From the NCBI RefSeq assembly GCF_002288925.2, contig NW_022098063.1, positions 2,287,424 to 2,351,423 of the forward strand: DNA of 64,000 nt, in the 5' to 3' direction. Shown one piece after another: positions 1 to 11,116 of the stretch; positions within the stretch are counted from its first letter, which is position 1; every line of letters starts with the position of its first letter. The DNA comes from Delphinapterus leucas (Eukaryota; Chordata; Mammalia; Artiodactyla; Monodontidae). The notes below the pieces were generated by a model. The model was not told where the DNA came from and did no database searches. It saw only the letters and a list, made by a program, of their open reading frames with translations. Made by a program: the position numbers and the translations under genes.

Positions 1-344
1 GTAGGTTAGAAAAGGACCTAGGAGACATGACACGGAAGAAACATTTGAAAAGCCTGAGGAGGTTTAGCCAGGAAAGAGAAGATTTAGCAGTGGGTCATGA
101 AAACTATTTGTAAATCCTTTGAGGACTGTCATGAATAAGAAAGTTATACTTATTTTTTGTGCGACAGAGGTCAGAGCTAGGATTTAGGGCTGAAAGAAAG
201 AGGGGAATAGGTCTTTAGCTCAACAAAAGAGATCATTTTTGAACAATGGAGACTGCTCAACAAAGGAGTAAGATGTCACTTGAGTGAGCTCCCCAGCACT
301 AGCAGTACACAGGTAGAATGTGGACAATCATTTATCGTTTTCCT
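1..344. other. Unassigned noncoding DNA
   Basis: I recognise no gene, RNA or repeat family here. The sequence is AT-rich and has stops in all frames. Confidence 0.5.
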
Positions 345-520
345 AGAATATGTAATATATGCCAGGCACTTTGATAAATGGTTAACAAGCAAAAGCCTAT
401 CTGAAAATCACAACAATCCTATACGGTGCTCACTGTTATAATCGTCTCTGTTTTATAAATGAGGAAACCGAATCATGTCTAAAGACACAGATCTAGTGTA
501 TATGATATAGAATTGAACTA
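345..520 (-). repeat. MIR SINE remnant (antisense)
   Basis: The stretch has the order expected of a reversed MIR: a 'tgccaggcac' block, then 'caacaatcctata', then 'tttataaatgaggaaac' near 451-470. MIRs are ancient tRNA-derived SINEs of mammals. The copy is heavily diverged and its ends are approximate. Confidence 0.65.
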
Positions 521-1046
521 AGTTGATTTCTACATTTCTTTCTGTAGTCAAGATAATTTTCAAGCCCAAGTCCTGATTGAAATTGTCTTAAACAGTAAGG
601 CAAGTACATCAAATAAGGAATAGTTCAAAGACAGCATAACTATAAGTACGCTGCTTTGGTTTTCTCTCATTATCTTGACTCTGATCTTTTCCAGGTGCTG
701 GCTTCATCCACAAGTTGGTTGCAAGATATTGCACTAATGCCAGTCATCACATGCAGAAATAAGAGCGTATACAGAAGTGGAGAAGAGATCTTCTCTCGTG
801 GTGTCTCATTCTTACATGTGAAAACTATTTTCCCAGATCTAGCAGATCTCCCCTCACATCTCATTGGTCAGATTGCCTCTAACCCCTCCCTGGCAAGATG
901 AAGAGAACCACCATGACTGAATTCCACCAAGTAGGACTCATCCTTGATTCAAATGGGGAAGACATGGGAACAAAGAAAACGTTTCTGTTAATAAGGAGAA
1001 GAGAGGTCAACAGGTATTAGTGGGATACATAATAGACCCTATAATC
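521..1046. other. Unassigned noncoding DNA
   Basis: Nothing firmly identified. An 81-codon open frame at 656-901 (+) has no recognisable domain and overlaps an antisense frame of similar length, as expected by chance. Parts near 840-960 have the feel of an old interspersed repeat, but I cannot name it. Confidence 0.4.
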
Positions 1047-1150
1047 TTACTACTCCAAGTATCTATAGCACCTGGGAGCTTGGTTAGAAATGCAGAATTC
1101 CAAGCCCCACCCCAGACCCACTGAAGAAAAATTCTGTGCTTAGGAACGTG
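1047..1150 (+). mobile_element. hAT-type DNA transposon fragment (MER20-like)
   Basis: The core 'cacctgggagcttggttag', followed by 'aaatgcagaattcca' and 'ccccaccccagacccactga', matches the well-known internal part of a short nonautonomous hAT-Charlie element. The terminal inverted repeats are not preserved. The MER20 name is from memory. Confidence 0.55.
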
Positions 1151-1899
1151 ATTTGTGTTTACATTAAAATTTGAAAAGGTATTCCATATAGTGCCTGCTG
1201 TAGGTACCTCCGGATTGTGTAATCTTGTTAAAATATCCTATAGAAGAGTAAAATCACAACGATAGAAACAACATTTGAACTTGGGTTCTGGGTAGGAATT
1301 GTAGAGTAAAAATCTCCTTCTCAGAACTCAGGGCAGCCAGCCATGTGGATTATGGATGTTTTATTTTTTTATATTAATATATGCTGGTCATCAACATGCC
1401 AGTTACCAAGGGTCTTCATGAAGACTGGGTATATCTGCGTATGCTTATATATTTATATATATATTTTTTTCATCCTTTTGTTGGTGTGAACCACCAGGGT
1501 GCTCTTTGAAATAGTCAGGCAATCACAAATATGTTTGGCAATTCCACAGCCTCTTTCATCTGGAGATTGATCAAATGCTTTACAGATAATTGGCCTTTGA
1601 GGGGAAGGTGGAAGATAGTGGTGATTTGTAAATTTGTATTTGAGGTTAGTTCACTGGAATATTATCATAATTTTGAGATAGCTAATATGCCAAAGACAAC
1701 ATGGCTCTGTGAAGCCTCTTATGGGATGGCACAGTAATTAATAGGTTGCATCACGGCCAAAGGTGATTATCTGAGCAGCTGCTTCCTTACAAAGCCTACA
1801 TAATCTGTAGCCAAAGGGTTCTCATGAAAGAAAAAAAAAAGGTTTGTTTACTTGTGATAGCGTTGGCCCTTTTCAATTAGGAATTTATTTTATGCCCTA
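1151..1899. other. Unassigned noncoding DNA with AT-rich tract
   Basis: No gene seen. The stretch 1361-1470 is a low-complexity T/A-rich tract containing several tatata runs. A 68-codon frame at 1531-1737 (+) has no recognisable domain. Confidence 0.4.
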
Positions 1900-3129
1900 T
1901 ATGCCTTTCCTGTGCAGGCCTTCTGCAACTTTGCCTAGGAGTGGAAGAAGCAGCTCAATCAAGTGCTTGAAATGTGAATACAGAGGGCTATGTTCTATTT
2001 AGAGTTCACCTCTCACCACGAATATTGGACCCATGTATCCTTCCTTTGGGGACACAGAGAACCACAGATGCCTCTGATTTAATAAGTACACTGTATCCTC
2101 AAAGATGTCACCTCATCATTTCAAAGTCTTTGCTCTGGCACTTCAGCTATACCTTTAGGAGGCCATTCCAGCATTCTACGAGGCTGGGTAATAAAATATG
2201 TGATTCCTCCAGTGGATTCCATGGTCATGGAATGTGGTCAATTCTACCAAGCTGGTCTCCTCAAGGAATGTACCATATTGGAGGCTCAAAGTTTTTCTCT
2301 ATTATAGACAGGTTGATACGTCAAGGAAGCAGGAACACGATCAGCCTTTGTAAGTGGGAGAAAATGCTGTGAAGCCTTTACATAGCTTTTGTCTATGCCA
2401 CTATAGCCATGTTATTCATGTGTCCATCATGGCAGCTCTGGGGTAGCCAATGGCAAAAGCTGGCTTACGTCAACTGGTTAAGTTGTTCAATTCATCTATT
2501 ATGGTGAATGCTTTCTTGTGGCCAATATTGTGTGACACAGAAATCTCCACATTTTGTGCCCACTTCTGCATATCCATCCACATTGCAGACCTGCTTATCA
2601 CTGATCTTCCAATTCTTCGTCTTCCAGGCTACTGCCAGAAGGCAAGGTGATTGGCCACTGACAAGAATCATAAATATTCTCTTACTGAGCCAGTTCCCCT
2701 TTCACACAAAGCATATAACCTGGTACACTGCTCACAGCCCTATTCACTGGGAAGAGTTTTTCTGCCCTCTATTGTCTTTAAGGATCATCCCTGAATGTGG
2801 CTGTAATGTAGCCAACATTCATTCTTGGCTTGCACCCAGCAACTCAGCTGATCCATCCATAAATCAATTTCACACTTTTCTCTCCTCTTGCAGTTGATCA
2901 TATAGAATCTCCCATACGTTACAGGTAAAAGCAAGGTGAAGAACACTGTTAGTAGGTGACACGGGGGTCTACTCATGACCTCTGATCCTACAGGGCCTTA
3001 ATCCTAGATGTACCCATTTTCATCTTACAATGGTCTGACTGATGTTTGACCCATCCAACTTTATGGCCTAGTGAGTCCCACAGATCCTAGATCATAATAG
3101 AAAATTATAGATGCATGGTTACTTTGTGC

Positions 3130-3490
3130 CCATGGTTAAACATTCATCTCCACCAGGGCCCAGTAAAGCCGAGAGCTGTTTCTCAAAGGGTATATGATTA
3201 TTTCCTTGAACGGCGTGGTCTTATTCCAGAATTTCAAGGTCTGCTTTGTGTTTCTTCCACTGAAGTTTGCCACAAAGGTCCACAGTGCCAATTATACTTC
3301 TAATAACATAGTGCCTAGCAGATCACATAGGCTAAGTGGCAGGGCTGCTTGTACTGTAGCCCGAAATTACTGCAGTTCTCTTTCCTGCTGCAGGCCCCAT
3401 ACAAAGCTGGCTGCCTTCCGCATCACCTGCTATCTGGACCTCCAGAGTCCAGAAAGGGAAGCCAGGTCTCTTTCTTTGTGGTAAGGGAGG
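3130..3490 (-). pseudogene. ERV RNase H-like remnant
   Basis: On the minus strand this part translates, with several stops, into pieces that resemble the connection/RNase H region of a retroviral pol, including an alanine/leucine-rich ATVQAALPL stretch and a later YWALVE-like stretch. It follows the reverse transcriptase remnant in the right order. No intact catalytic set can be read. It is non-functional. Confidence 0.45.
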
Positions 3491-3691
3491 CAAGATGCAG
3501 CAATGTGTCTTTTACTTTGGAGAGGACGTCCAAGTACACTCTTGATCACTGGGCTCCTGTGAATTTCACTGATGTGGCCTTTCCCTGAATCCTCATAGGA
3601 TTTATCTTTCACCCTTTGGAGTGCGTATGTCTTACCAATGTTTCCAGCTTTGTAGTCACTTCTTGCTCATTCTGTCCAATCAAAATGATGT

Positions 3692-3753
3692 CATCAATGT
3701 TATAATGGATCAGTATAATTTTCATCAATGTTATAATGGATCAGTATAATTTT
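3692..3753. repeat. 31-bp tandem duplication in the ERV RT region
   Basis: Two identical 31-bp units lie head to tail (3692-3722 and 3723-3753), both starting catcaatgttataatgg. The unit is not a multiple of three, so it shifts the pol frame. On the minus strand it covers the codons just before and into the IDD part of the RT active-site motif. Perfect identity suggests it is younger than most other decay in the element. Confidence 0.9.
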
Positions 3754-3809
3754 CAGTGCGATATACATGCAGTTCAGATCTCTTCAGACTGTGACAGAGG
3801 GCAGGAGAG

Positions 3810-4067
3810 TTAACAAAGCTCTGAGGCAAAACTGTCAGTGAATATTGCTGTTTGTTTCACATGAATACAAACTGTTTCCGATTCTCTTCTGATTGGAAGG
3901 GAAAAGAAAGCACATACCAAATCAATGTTGACGTAGCATGCACCCAAGATATTATTAATCTGTTCAAGAAATAACACCACATTTGACCCAGCAGCTGTGA
4001 TAGGGTTTAATACTTTTTTAAGTCTGTGGTGGTCTACAATCATTCTCCAATGTCCATCAGATTCCAA
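3810..4067 (-). pseudogene. ERV reverse transcriptase fragment (pol remnant)
   Basis: This 85-codon open segment on the minus strand reads as the fingers/palm part of a retroviral reverse transcriptase. Visible are WRMIVDHHRL near residues 7-16, a LEQIN segment near 34, and IDLVCAFFSLPI near 48-59, which holds the first catalytic aspartate of the polymerase palm. In a retrovirus this enzyme copies genomic RNA to DNA. The frame is lost near 3810, and the second catalytic motif is found out of frame further downstream at about 3690-3700, next to a tandem duplication. The copy cannot make a working enzyme. Upstream in the same element (4099-4296) is a linker-like open segment. The start methionine is incidental, because pol is made as a polyprotein. 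Confidence 0.65.
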
Positions 4068-4098
4068 AGGCGTCAGACTGGCTAATTAAACAGAGATG

Positions 4099-4468
4099 TT
4101 ATAGGGACCACTGCTCTGCATTGTTTAGGTCTTTAGTTGCAGCATTAATCTCTGCCATCCCCTCTGGGATTTCATGTTGTTTCCTAGTTACTATCTTATC
4201 CAAGGAAGGCAGTTTTGGAGGTCTCAACTGGCCTTTCTTCAGAGTGATAGCTCTTTCTTCACAGATGAGGGACAGAAGCGTTAATCCAACTACCAAATAT
4301 ATCAGTTTTTACTACATCCTTGGGGATTGGAGAAATGACTACAGGATGGGTCTGTAGGCCCAGTGTGCCCACTGTGAGCCAGAACTCCATTGATTCTCTG
4401 GCCTCCATATGCCTCTGCTCCAACAGGGGTACTATGACGATGGCTGGGTCTACAGATAACAATGCCAA
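4099..4468 (-). pseudogene. ERV protease-end/RT-linker remnant
   Basis: Two overlapping minus-strand open segments (4259-4468 and 4099-4296) sit directly upstream of the reverse transcriptase remnant. The first carries HPVVISPIPKDV and IFGSW, a pattern I associate with the pro/pol junction of some mammalian endogenous retroviruses. The second has a basic, proline-rich stretch ending in EIPEGMAEINAATKDLNNAEQ, which resembles the start of an RT domain. The frame changes between them, so the reading is broken. The assignment rests mainly on position and partial similarity. No catalytic DTG/DSG triad is visible. Confidence 0.45.
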
Positions 4469-5148
4469 CTCAAACTGTGTTCAGAAGTCTTAGAAATGTC
4501 TGGGTTTAGTCCCCCTCCCCCATGGTAGATTCATGTGAGTAAATGGCTGTAGATCTTTGAGAAAAACTTGGGGAAATCATCAGAGCGTATACTTGACATC
4601 ATGTTGTAAAGTCCTTCCTCCTCAAAGGGTTCTCAGTGCAAAAATTGTTTTGGATCTGAAACCTTGAGCATAACTTTTTATTGAGGTGACCATTCTTTAT
4701 CTCTTGCTCCTACAGTTATGTCTTTTAAAAGAATTGTATTTGTTCAGCAGCACCTCAGACACTATGCCCCCTTGAGATACTATTATCTATTAACCATTTC
4801 ACAACTCTTGGCTAGTAAAGACCCTTGGCTGTTCCTCATCTTACCAACCATTACATTAACTGTGGTCTCCTGACTTACAGAAATGAAGCACTGCCACCTG
4901 GTCATTCTTACTTTAAACCCACATCAACCCATGAATAATAATGAGCCAAATTCTGTGACCACATCATCTATCATCGGCCTTGGCATACCATCAAACTTCT
5001 TAGTGATACTAGTACCCTTCCCACCACACATTACCAATAGTCTTGGTGAACTGAATGTTCTCTGGGCCTCCCTGTGGAACGTCATATTCTGATGGCTCTT
5101 CTGGACTTATATAATATACCCATTCCAACATATCCACTTTTTCTGCCT

Positions 5149-5435
5149 TTTTTTTTTTACATCTTTATTGGAGTATAATTGCTTTACAATGGTGTGTTAG
5201 TTTCTGCTTTATAACAAAGTGAATCAGCTATACATATACATATGTTCCCATATCTCTTCCCTCTTGTGTCTCCCTCCCTCCCACCCTCCCTATCCCACCC
5301 CTCCAGGTGGTCACAAAGCACCGAGCTGATCTCCCTGTGCTATGCGGCTGCTTCCCACTAGCTATCTACCTTACGTTTGGTAGTGTATATATGTCCATGC
5401 CTTTCTCTCGCTTTATTCCTCCCTCTACCATTTTT
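5149..5435 (-). mobile_element. L1 3' end, antisense, inserted in the ERV
   Basis: It begins with a poly-T run (the reversed poly-A tail) followed by catctttattggagtataattgctttacaat, the reversed 3' end of a cetartiodactyl L1. It continues through cccaccctccctatcccacc and tggtcacaaagcaccgagct. It is strongly 5'-truncated. A related copy lies at 61593-62020. The target duplication is unclear: only a short tgccttt is shared between the flanks. Confidence 0.85.
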
Positions 5436-5760
5436 CAGGGTAACTCAGGCATTTTCACTTCACTCACAGTGAGCAGCTGTTTATTCCAGGCATCTAACAG
5501 CTAACCCACTGATAATTTGCCCCTTTTCCTGGGATTCTTGCTAGAACATTAAATACTAAGTCCCAAGAGAATGGCCTTAAAATAATAGTTCTTGTTGATC
5601 CAGACTTACATTCCTGCCCCTTGATCAAACATCCTCAAAATCTAATCCCGGTATTAATCTCCTGGCTCCTGCTGGCATATGCAAACCAGTTCTTGAAATT
5701 ATTTAGGTTAAAAGACTCTTTTTTTCCTTATAAATCTCAGCAGATCCTTACCCAAGTTAT

Positions 5761-5779
5761 ATTAGGGTTTAACCCTAAT
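5761..5779. repeat. Short palindrome of telomere-like half-units
   Basis: The arms attagggtt and aaccctaat flank a single t. The sequence holds one TTAGGG and one CCCTAA facing each other. At this size it is most likely chance. Confidence 0.8.
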
Positions 5780-6250
5780 TATCAGATTCAGAACCAGGAG
5801 AGAAGGTGGAGGCAGCTCCTAAGGGAGATACTTCTTGCCTTATTTGGAAGAGACTTCTGCAGCTTCAATTCTTCAAAGTTTCAATTTTTCAAATGTATCA
5901 CATACCTGCCACAGCATTTTCCTCCACTGTGACATTTTCCTAGATCATCACTGGGAAAACCCTATTGATTGAGTGATGTCATCTACCCATGCCCCATCCA
6001 ATGAGTAGAGTGGCATCCTCTTCACCTGCCAGTTAGTAGGTGGGCCATTCCCACGTCCCCATCCTACTACCTGTTTTCTCAGACCACTTGGTACCACTTA
6101 TTTTAATCTACGTGAAAGAAAATGGCCAGGTAGCTGGGGAGAGCCCTTAGGTCATGATGTGTGACTGTAAATAAAGGAGAGGAGAGAGAAGTCTGGGTGA
6201 AAGAGACCTAGACTGCTGAGCAGTCTAAGGAAAGTTTGGTAAGACCATTC

Positions 6251-7735
6251 AGGAGGCCTTAAGCCAAAATCAGCTGTCAGTAAACTCCCTTGTGTCTCAT
6301 GAATGGGTCTTTATTTGCCCAGCCGCACTCAATCCCTGTCTGGGAGCATCCCACTGGAAACATGCCCTTGACCAGAACGTAGGGATGGATTTCAGAGTAA
6401 AGCACCTGGGTTCAGGGCCAGCATCATGGGCTTCAGCTTGGCAATCATACAGGGCCCTGCACTTGGCAGAGACCTGCCCTTGTTTAAGTGCTCTGCTACT
6501 GTCTTGACATTCTGAAGAATTTTATCTTTGAACTTGTGTCTTGTAAGGGACAATGGAGTATGTGCACTAACAGAGGAAACAGGCAATAGGCATGTCTGCC
6601 ATTCCTTGCTGCCCATTTACATATGGGGCTCATGATGTCCCACAGCACAGGATTCTGGTAGACCCATGATGTGTTTAAGCCAGACTCAAAGTTAGTTGGA
6701 GGTAAGTTTGTTATGTCTATGACTGAGTAAGCAGGGTTACTGATGTAAGCCAACAGGCCACCAGAACTTGCCTCAAATCAGAAAGAAGAAACACATCATC
6801 GCTTATGTGACTCTTCCGTATTCAACAACCACTTGTGCTGAAAATGATGGCATAGAAAGAAAAAGAAAAGATAGAGCAATCCATAGTTCCTGTTCCTTTC
6901 AGTTTTTCTTCACTGATAAGTAAGCTGAAGGTAGAGAATGTTGGTAGGATGTGTGTGCATATCAAGAAGTAAAATAAAAACACTCGAGCAACTTTTGTGC
7001 AGCTTCCATTTTTCTGGTGAGAAAAAATACATACGCATGTGCAAGCTACAAAACACAAATTGCACAATTCAGTGATCCTGCACTAAATTAAATATTCTTA
7101 TATTTGTATTTAAAACTGGTATTACACAACATAAATGGTGAAATTCAAGCTAGTAATTTAGAATTTTAAGTATTTCTTTAATTAGGACAACCTGACATAT
7201 CAAATTTAAAAAACGCCATGAAAAGTCAAGAGGAAGATTGAAGAAGAAAGAAAACAGATTTATATTTTAGTACCTTTCCTGACACTTTGCCTTTTGAACA
7301 GTGGGCCTCATATTTTTATTTTGTAACAGGTCTTGCAAATAATATAGCCAGCCCTCCCTGAGGCCCTTGGTCAATTATGGTCCCTGTAGTTGGAGATAAA
7401 CAGATTGCACTGTCAGCTGTCACGTGGGCTTTGGTGTACAGAAAAGCCAGGATGTAAACCTTAGACACCTGAATCTTAATTATTTGTTTATCTCACCGAC
7501 CCACTCGTTTTCTCAGTATAGATGTCCCCCTATTTTTTCCTATCAAAGCATATTTAAAACTCCTAAGGGGTACCCTTCACCAAGGTTCTACATTTTTAAC
7601 CAACGTAAGTGACAGATGGTGATGATTACATGTATAAACCATACTTGGAAAGGGAGTCTACTCTGTCCCTGCATCAAAGCGTAGCTCAACTGTTGAAGGA
7701 TTTGTTTTGTATTTTTCCTTAGAGTATCTGTTAAA
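6251..7735. other. Unassigned noncoding DNA
   Basis: No supported gene. The part up to about 6760 may be more of the minus-strand retrovirus (an 85-codon minus frame at 6496-6753 would fit gag by position), but nothing diagnostic is left. The rest is AT-rich and unassigned. Confidence 0.35.
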
Positions 7736-7852
7736 ATATTGGGCTTTGTAGTCAGACTGCTTAGGTTACAATTCTGATTCCATAATGTGACCTGATATTT
7801 TGCAGAGGCTCTGCAAGGTTCATTTTCCTCATCTGTAAAATGAGACTATTAT
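7736..7852 (+). repeat. MIR SINE remnant, interrupted by L1
   Basis: It contains 'ttaggttacaattctgattcc', 'gtgacctgatattttgcag' and 'cctcatctgtaaaatgaga' in MIR order. The element is cut by the L1 that follows. The L1 target duplication lies in the MIR tail: 7837-7852 corresponds to 11101-11116 with 2 of 16 mismatches. Confidence 0.75.
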
Positions 7853-7876
7853 TCAGGCTCATCAAGAAAAAGGGAG

Positions 7877-8137
7877 ATGGCTCAAATCAATAAAATTAGA
7901 AATGAAAAAGGAGAAGTTACAGCTGACACCACAGAAATACAGAGGATCATAAGAGACTATTACAAAAAACTATATGTCAATAAACTGGACAACCTAAAAG
8001 AAATGGACAAATTCTTAGAAAGGTACAATCTCCCAAGACTGAACCAGGAAGAAATAGAAAATATGAACAGACCAATCACAAGTACTGAAATTAAAACTGT
8101 GATTAAAAAACTCCCAACAAACAGAAGTCCAGGATGA
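7877..8137 (+). pseudogene. L1 ORF2 fragment upstream of RT
   Basis: This 86-codon open segment starts [14 protein letters not shown] and holds [14 protein letters not shown], typical of the linker between the endonuclease and RT domains of L1 ORF2p. The frame ends at a TGA (8135-8137 region) just after the NRSPG motif, where active L1 continues into the RT domain. Downstream codons (DGFTG-like) continue in the same frame, so this is a point nonsense change. ORF2p is the endonuclease/reverse transcriptase that inserts L1 by target-primed reverse transcription. The fragment is a fossil without a promoter or start of its own. Confidence 0.85.
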
Positions 8138-8388
8138 GATGGCTTCACAGGAAAATTCTATCAAACACTTAGAGAACAGTTAACACCTACACTTCAGAAA
8201 CTACTCCAAAAAATTGCAGAGGAAGGAATACTCCCAAACTCATTCTATGAGGCCACCAACACCCTGATAACAAAACCAGACAAAGATATCACAAAATAAC
8301 TATAGGCCAATAACACTGATGAAAATAGACACAAAAATCCTCAAACCAAATCCAACAATACATTAAAAGGATCACACACCATGATCAA

Positions 8389-9003
8389 ATGGGATTTACC
8401 CTACAGATACAAGGATTTTTCAATATCCACAAATCAATTAGTGTGATACACCACATTAACAAACTGAAAAATAAAAAACATATGATTATCGCAATAGATG
8501 CAGAAAAAGCTTTTGACAAAATTCAATACCCATTTATGGTAAAAACTCTCCAGAAAGCGGGCATAGAGGGAACATATCTCAACATAATAAAGGTCATACA
8601 TGACAAACCCACAGCTAACACTATACTCATTAATGAAAAATTGAAAGCCTTTCCTCTAACATCAGGAATAAGACAAGGATGTCCACTCTCACCACTTTTA
8701 TTCAACACAGCTTTGGAAGTCTTAGCTAAAGCAATCAGAGAAGAAAAAGAAATAAAAGGAATCAAAATTGGAAAAGAAGAAGTAAAACTGTCACTGTTTG
8801 CAGATGACATGATACTATACATGGAAAATCCTAAAGAGGCTACCAGAAAACTACTAGAGTTCCTCAATGAATTCAATAAAGTTGCAGGATACAAAATTAA
8901 TGCACAGAAATCGCTTGCATTTCTATACACTAACAACAAAATATCAGAAAGAGAAATTAAGGAAACAATCCCATTTACCATTGCATCAAAAAGAATAAAA
9001 TAA
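8389..9003 (+). pseudogene. L1 ORF2 reverse transcriptase domain remnant
   Basis: This is the longest open frame in the window (204 codons). It covers the palm of the L1 reverse transcriptase: [10 protein letters not shown] at about residues 36-45 (first catalytic Asp), [15 protein letters not shown] at about 92-106, and the FADD active-site motif at residues 137-140 (8797-8808), followed by ILYMENP. These are the key residues for DNA synthesis, and they are intact. The domain is nevertheless stranded: the frame is broken upstream by a stop and a deletion around 8138-8350, and downstream by a stop at 9001-9003 (after ASKRIK) and a rearranged AT-rich patch. No initiation context is expected. 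It is a dead copy. Confidence 0.93.
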
Positions 9004-9270
9004 CTAGGAATAAACCTAGGTATTTAATTAATTAATCAATTAATATAAAATGACTATACTACCCAAGGCAATCTACAGATTCAATGCAATCCCTATCAAA
9101 TTACCAATGGCATTTTTCAAAGAACTGGAACAAAATTTTAAAATTTGTATTGAAACGCAAAAGACCTGAATAGCCAAAGCAATCTTGAGAAAGAAAAACA
9201 GAGCTGGAGGAATCAGGCTCCCTGACTTCATATTATATTACAAAGCTACAGTAATTAAAACAATATGGTG

Positions 9271-9643
9271 GGACTTCCCTGGTGGCACAGTGGTTAAGAA
9301 TCCACCTGCTAATGCAGGGGACATGGGTTCGAGCCCTGCTCCAGGAAGACCCCACATGCCGCAGAGCAACTAAGCCCGTGCGCCACAACTACTGAGCCTG
9401 CGCTCTAGAGCCTGCAAGCCACAACTACTGAGCCCGTGCAATGCAACTACTGAAGCCTGCATGCCTAGAGCCTGTGCTCCACAGCAAGGGAAGCCACCGC
9501 AATGAGAAGCCCGCACACTGCAACAAAGAGTAGCCCCCGCTCGCTGCAACTAGAGGAAGCCCACACACAGCAACGAAGACCCAACACAGCCAAAAATAAA
9601 TTAATTAATTAATTAAAAAAAATTTTTTTCTTAAAAAAAAAAA
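9271..9643 (+). mobile_element. CHR-type SINE (long form) nested in L1
   Basis: It has the tRNA-derived head acttccctggtggcacagtgg (A-box part), a B-box gggttcgagcc at 9325-9335, and a tail ending in ttaattaattaattaa plus poly-A. The middle holds several diverged copies of an acaactactgagcc motif, making it longer than the other SINEs here (about 370 bp). The flanks share an approximate target site (aatatggtg before, aatatgtggtg after). It is younger than the host L1. Confidence 0.93.
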
Positions 9644-11116
9644 ATATGTGGTGCTGGCACAAAGACAGACTTGTAGATCAATGGAACAGGGTAGAAAGCC
9701 CAGAAATAAAGCCATGCACCCATGGTCAATTAATCTAGACAAAAGGGGCAATAATATATAACGGAGAAAAGACACTCTCTTCAGTAAGCATTGCTGGGAA
9801 AAAGTGGACAGCTATGTGTAAAAGGATGGAATTAGAACACTCTGTAACACCATACACAAAAACTCAAAATTGATTAAAGACCTAAATGTAAGTCTGGATT
9901 CTATAACTCTTAGAGGGAAACATAAGGAGAACCACTCTTTGACATAAATCACAGAAATATCTTTTTGTATCCATCTCCTAGAATAATGAAAATAAAAACA
10001 AAAATAAACAAATGGGACCTAATTAAACTTAAAATCTTTTGCACCACAAAGGAAACAAAACAAAAAGACAACCCACAGAAAGGGAGAAAATATTTGCAAA
10101 TGATGTGACTGATATACAAACTGATATACAAACAGTTCATGCAGCTCAATATCAAAAACAAACAAACAAACAACTCAATCAAAAAATGGACAGAAGCTCT
10201 AAATAGACATTTCTCCAACGAAGACATAAGATGGCCAAAAAGCACATGAAAAGATGCTTGACATCGCTAATTATTAGAGAAATATAAATCAAAACTACAA
10301 TGTGGTATCACCTCACACCAGTCAGAATGACCATCATCAAGAAGTCTGCAAACAATAAATGCTGGAGAGGGTGTGGAACAAAGGGAACCTTCCTACACTG
10401 TTGGTAGGAATATAAATTGGTACAGCCACTATGGAAAACATATGAAGGTTTCTTAAAAAACTAAAAATAGAACTACCATATGACCCAGAAATTCCACTCC
10501 TGGGCATATATCCAGAGGAAAACATAATTTGAAAAAGATACATGCACCCCAATGTTCATTGCAGCACTATTTACAATAGCCAGTACATGAAAGCAACTTA
10601 AATATCCATCGACAGATGAATGAATAAATAAGATGTGGTACCTATATACAATGCAATATTACTCGGCAATAAAAAAAAGAATGAAATAATGACATTGCAG
10701 CAACATGGAGAGATAATCTAGGGATTATCATACTAGGTGAAATAAGGCAGACAATGAAAGACAAATATCATATGTTATCACTTATATGCAGAATCTAAAA
10801 AAAAAGATAAAATGAACTTATTTACAAAAGAGAAAACAAATGGGGGGGAGGGATAAATTAGGAGTTTGGGATTAACATTTACACACTACTATATATAGAA
10901 CAGATAATCAACAAGGACCTACTGTATAGCACAGGATACTCTACTCAATATTCTATAATAATCTAAATGGGAAAAGATTCTGAAAAAGAATAAACATATG
11001 TATATGTATAACTGAATCACTTTGCTGTACAACTGAAACTAACACAACATTGTAACTCAATTATACTCTAATCTAAAATTTAAAAAAAAATTTAATAAAG
11101 AAAATGGGGCTATTAT

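Larger units (their letters stand above)
1900..6250 (-). mobile_element. Decayed endogenous retrovirus, internal region
   Basis: Read on the minus strand, the segment carries retroviral pol-like pieces in the normal order: a protease-end/linker region (about 4480-4070), reverse transcriptase (about 4067-3650), an RNase H-like region (about 3490-2700) and a weak integrase-like region (about 2650-1900). Sequence above 4480 may be gag/pro but is too decayed to prove. Many stops, frameshifts, a 31-bp tandem duplication at 3692-3753 and an L1 insertion at 5149-5435 break it. I could not find paired LTRs or a primer binding site, so both ends are estimates. The ERV class is not assigned. Confidence 0.6.
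7853..11100 (+). mobile_element. 5'-truncated L1 retrotransposon
   Basis: This sense-strand L1 begins inside ORF2, just upstream of the reverse transcriptase, and runs to the L1 3' end with an A-rich tail. It carries the RT core (8389-9003), ORF2 C-terminal sequence (about 9650-10740), and a 3' UTR ending near tgtacaactgaaactaac. It is interrupted by a CHR SINE at 9271-9643 and by small deletions near 8280-8350 and 9020-9050. The flanking 16-base target duplications (7837-7852 and 11101-11116) differ at two positions, so the insertion is old but well bounded. ORF1 and the 5' UTR are missing. It cannot move on its own. Confidence 0.93.

Noticed and set aside
1974..2372. 132-codon plus frame
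   Set aside because: It lies antisense to the retroviral integrase-like region and has no domain of its own.
5761..5779. Head-to-head TTAGGG/CCCTAA as an interstitial telomere fusion
   Set aside because: Only one unit on each side. Far too short for a fusion relic.
8523..8981. 152-codon antisense frame
   Set aside because: It is the mirror of the L1 reverse transcriptase frame and has no independent support.
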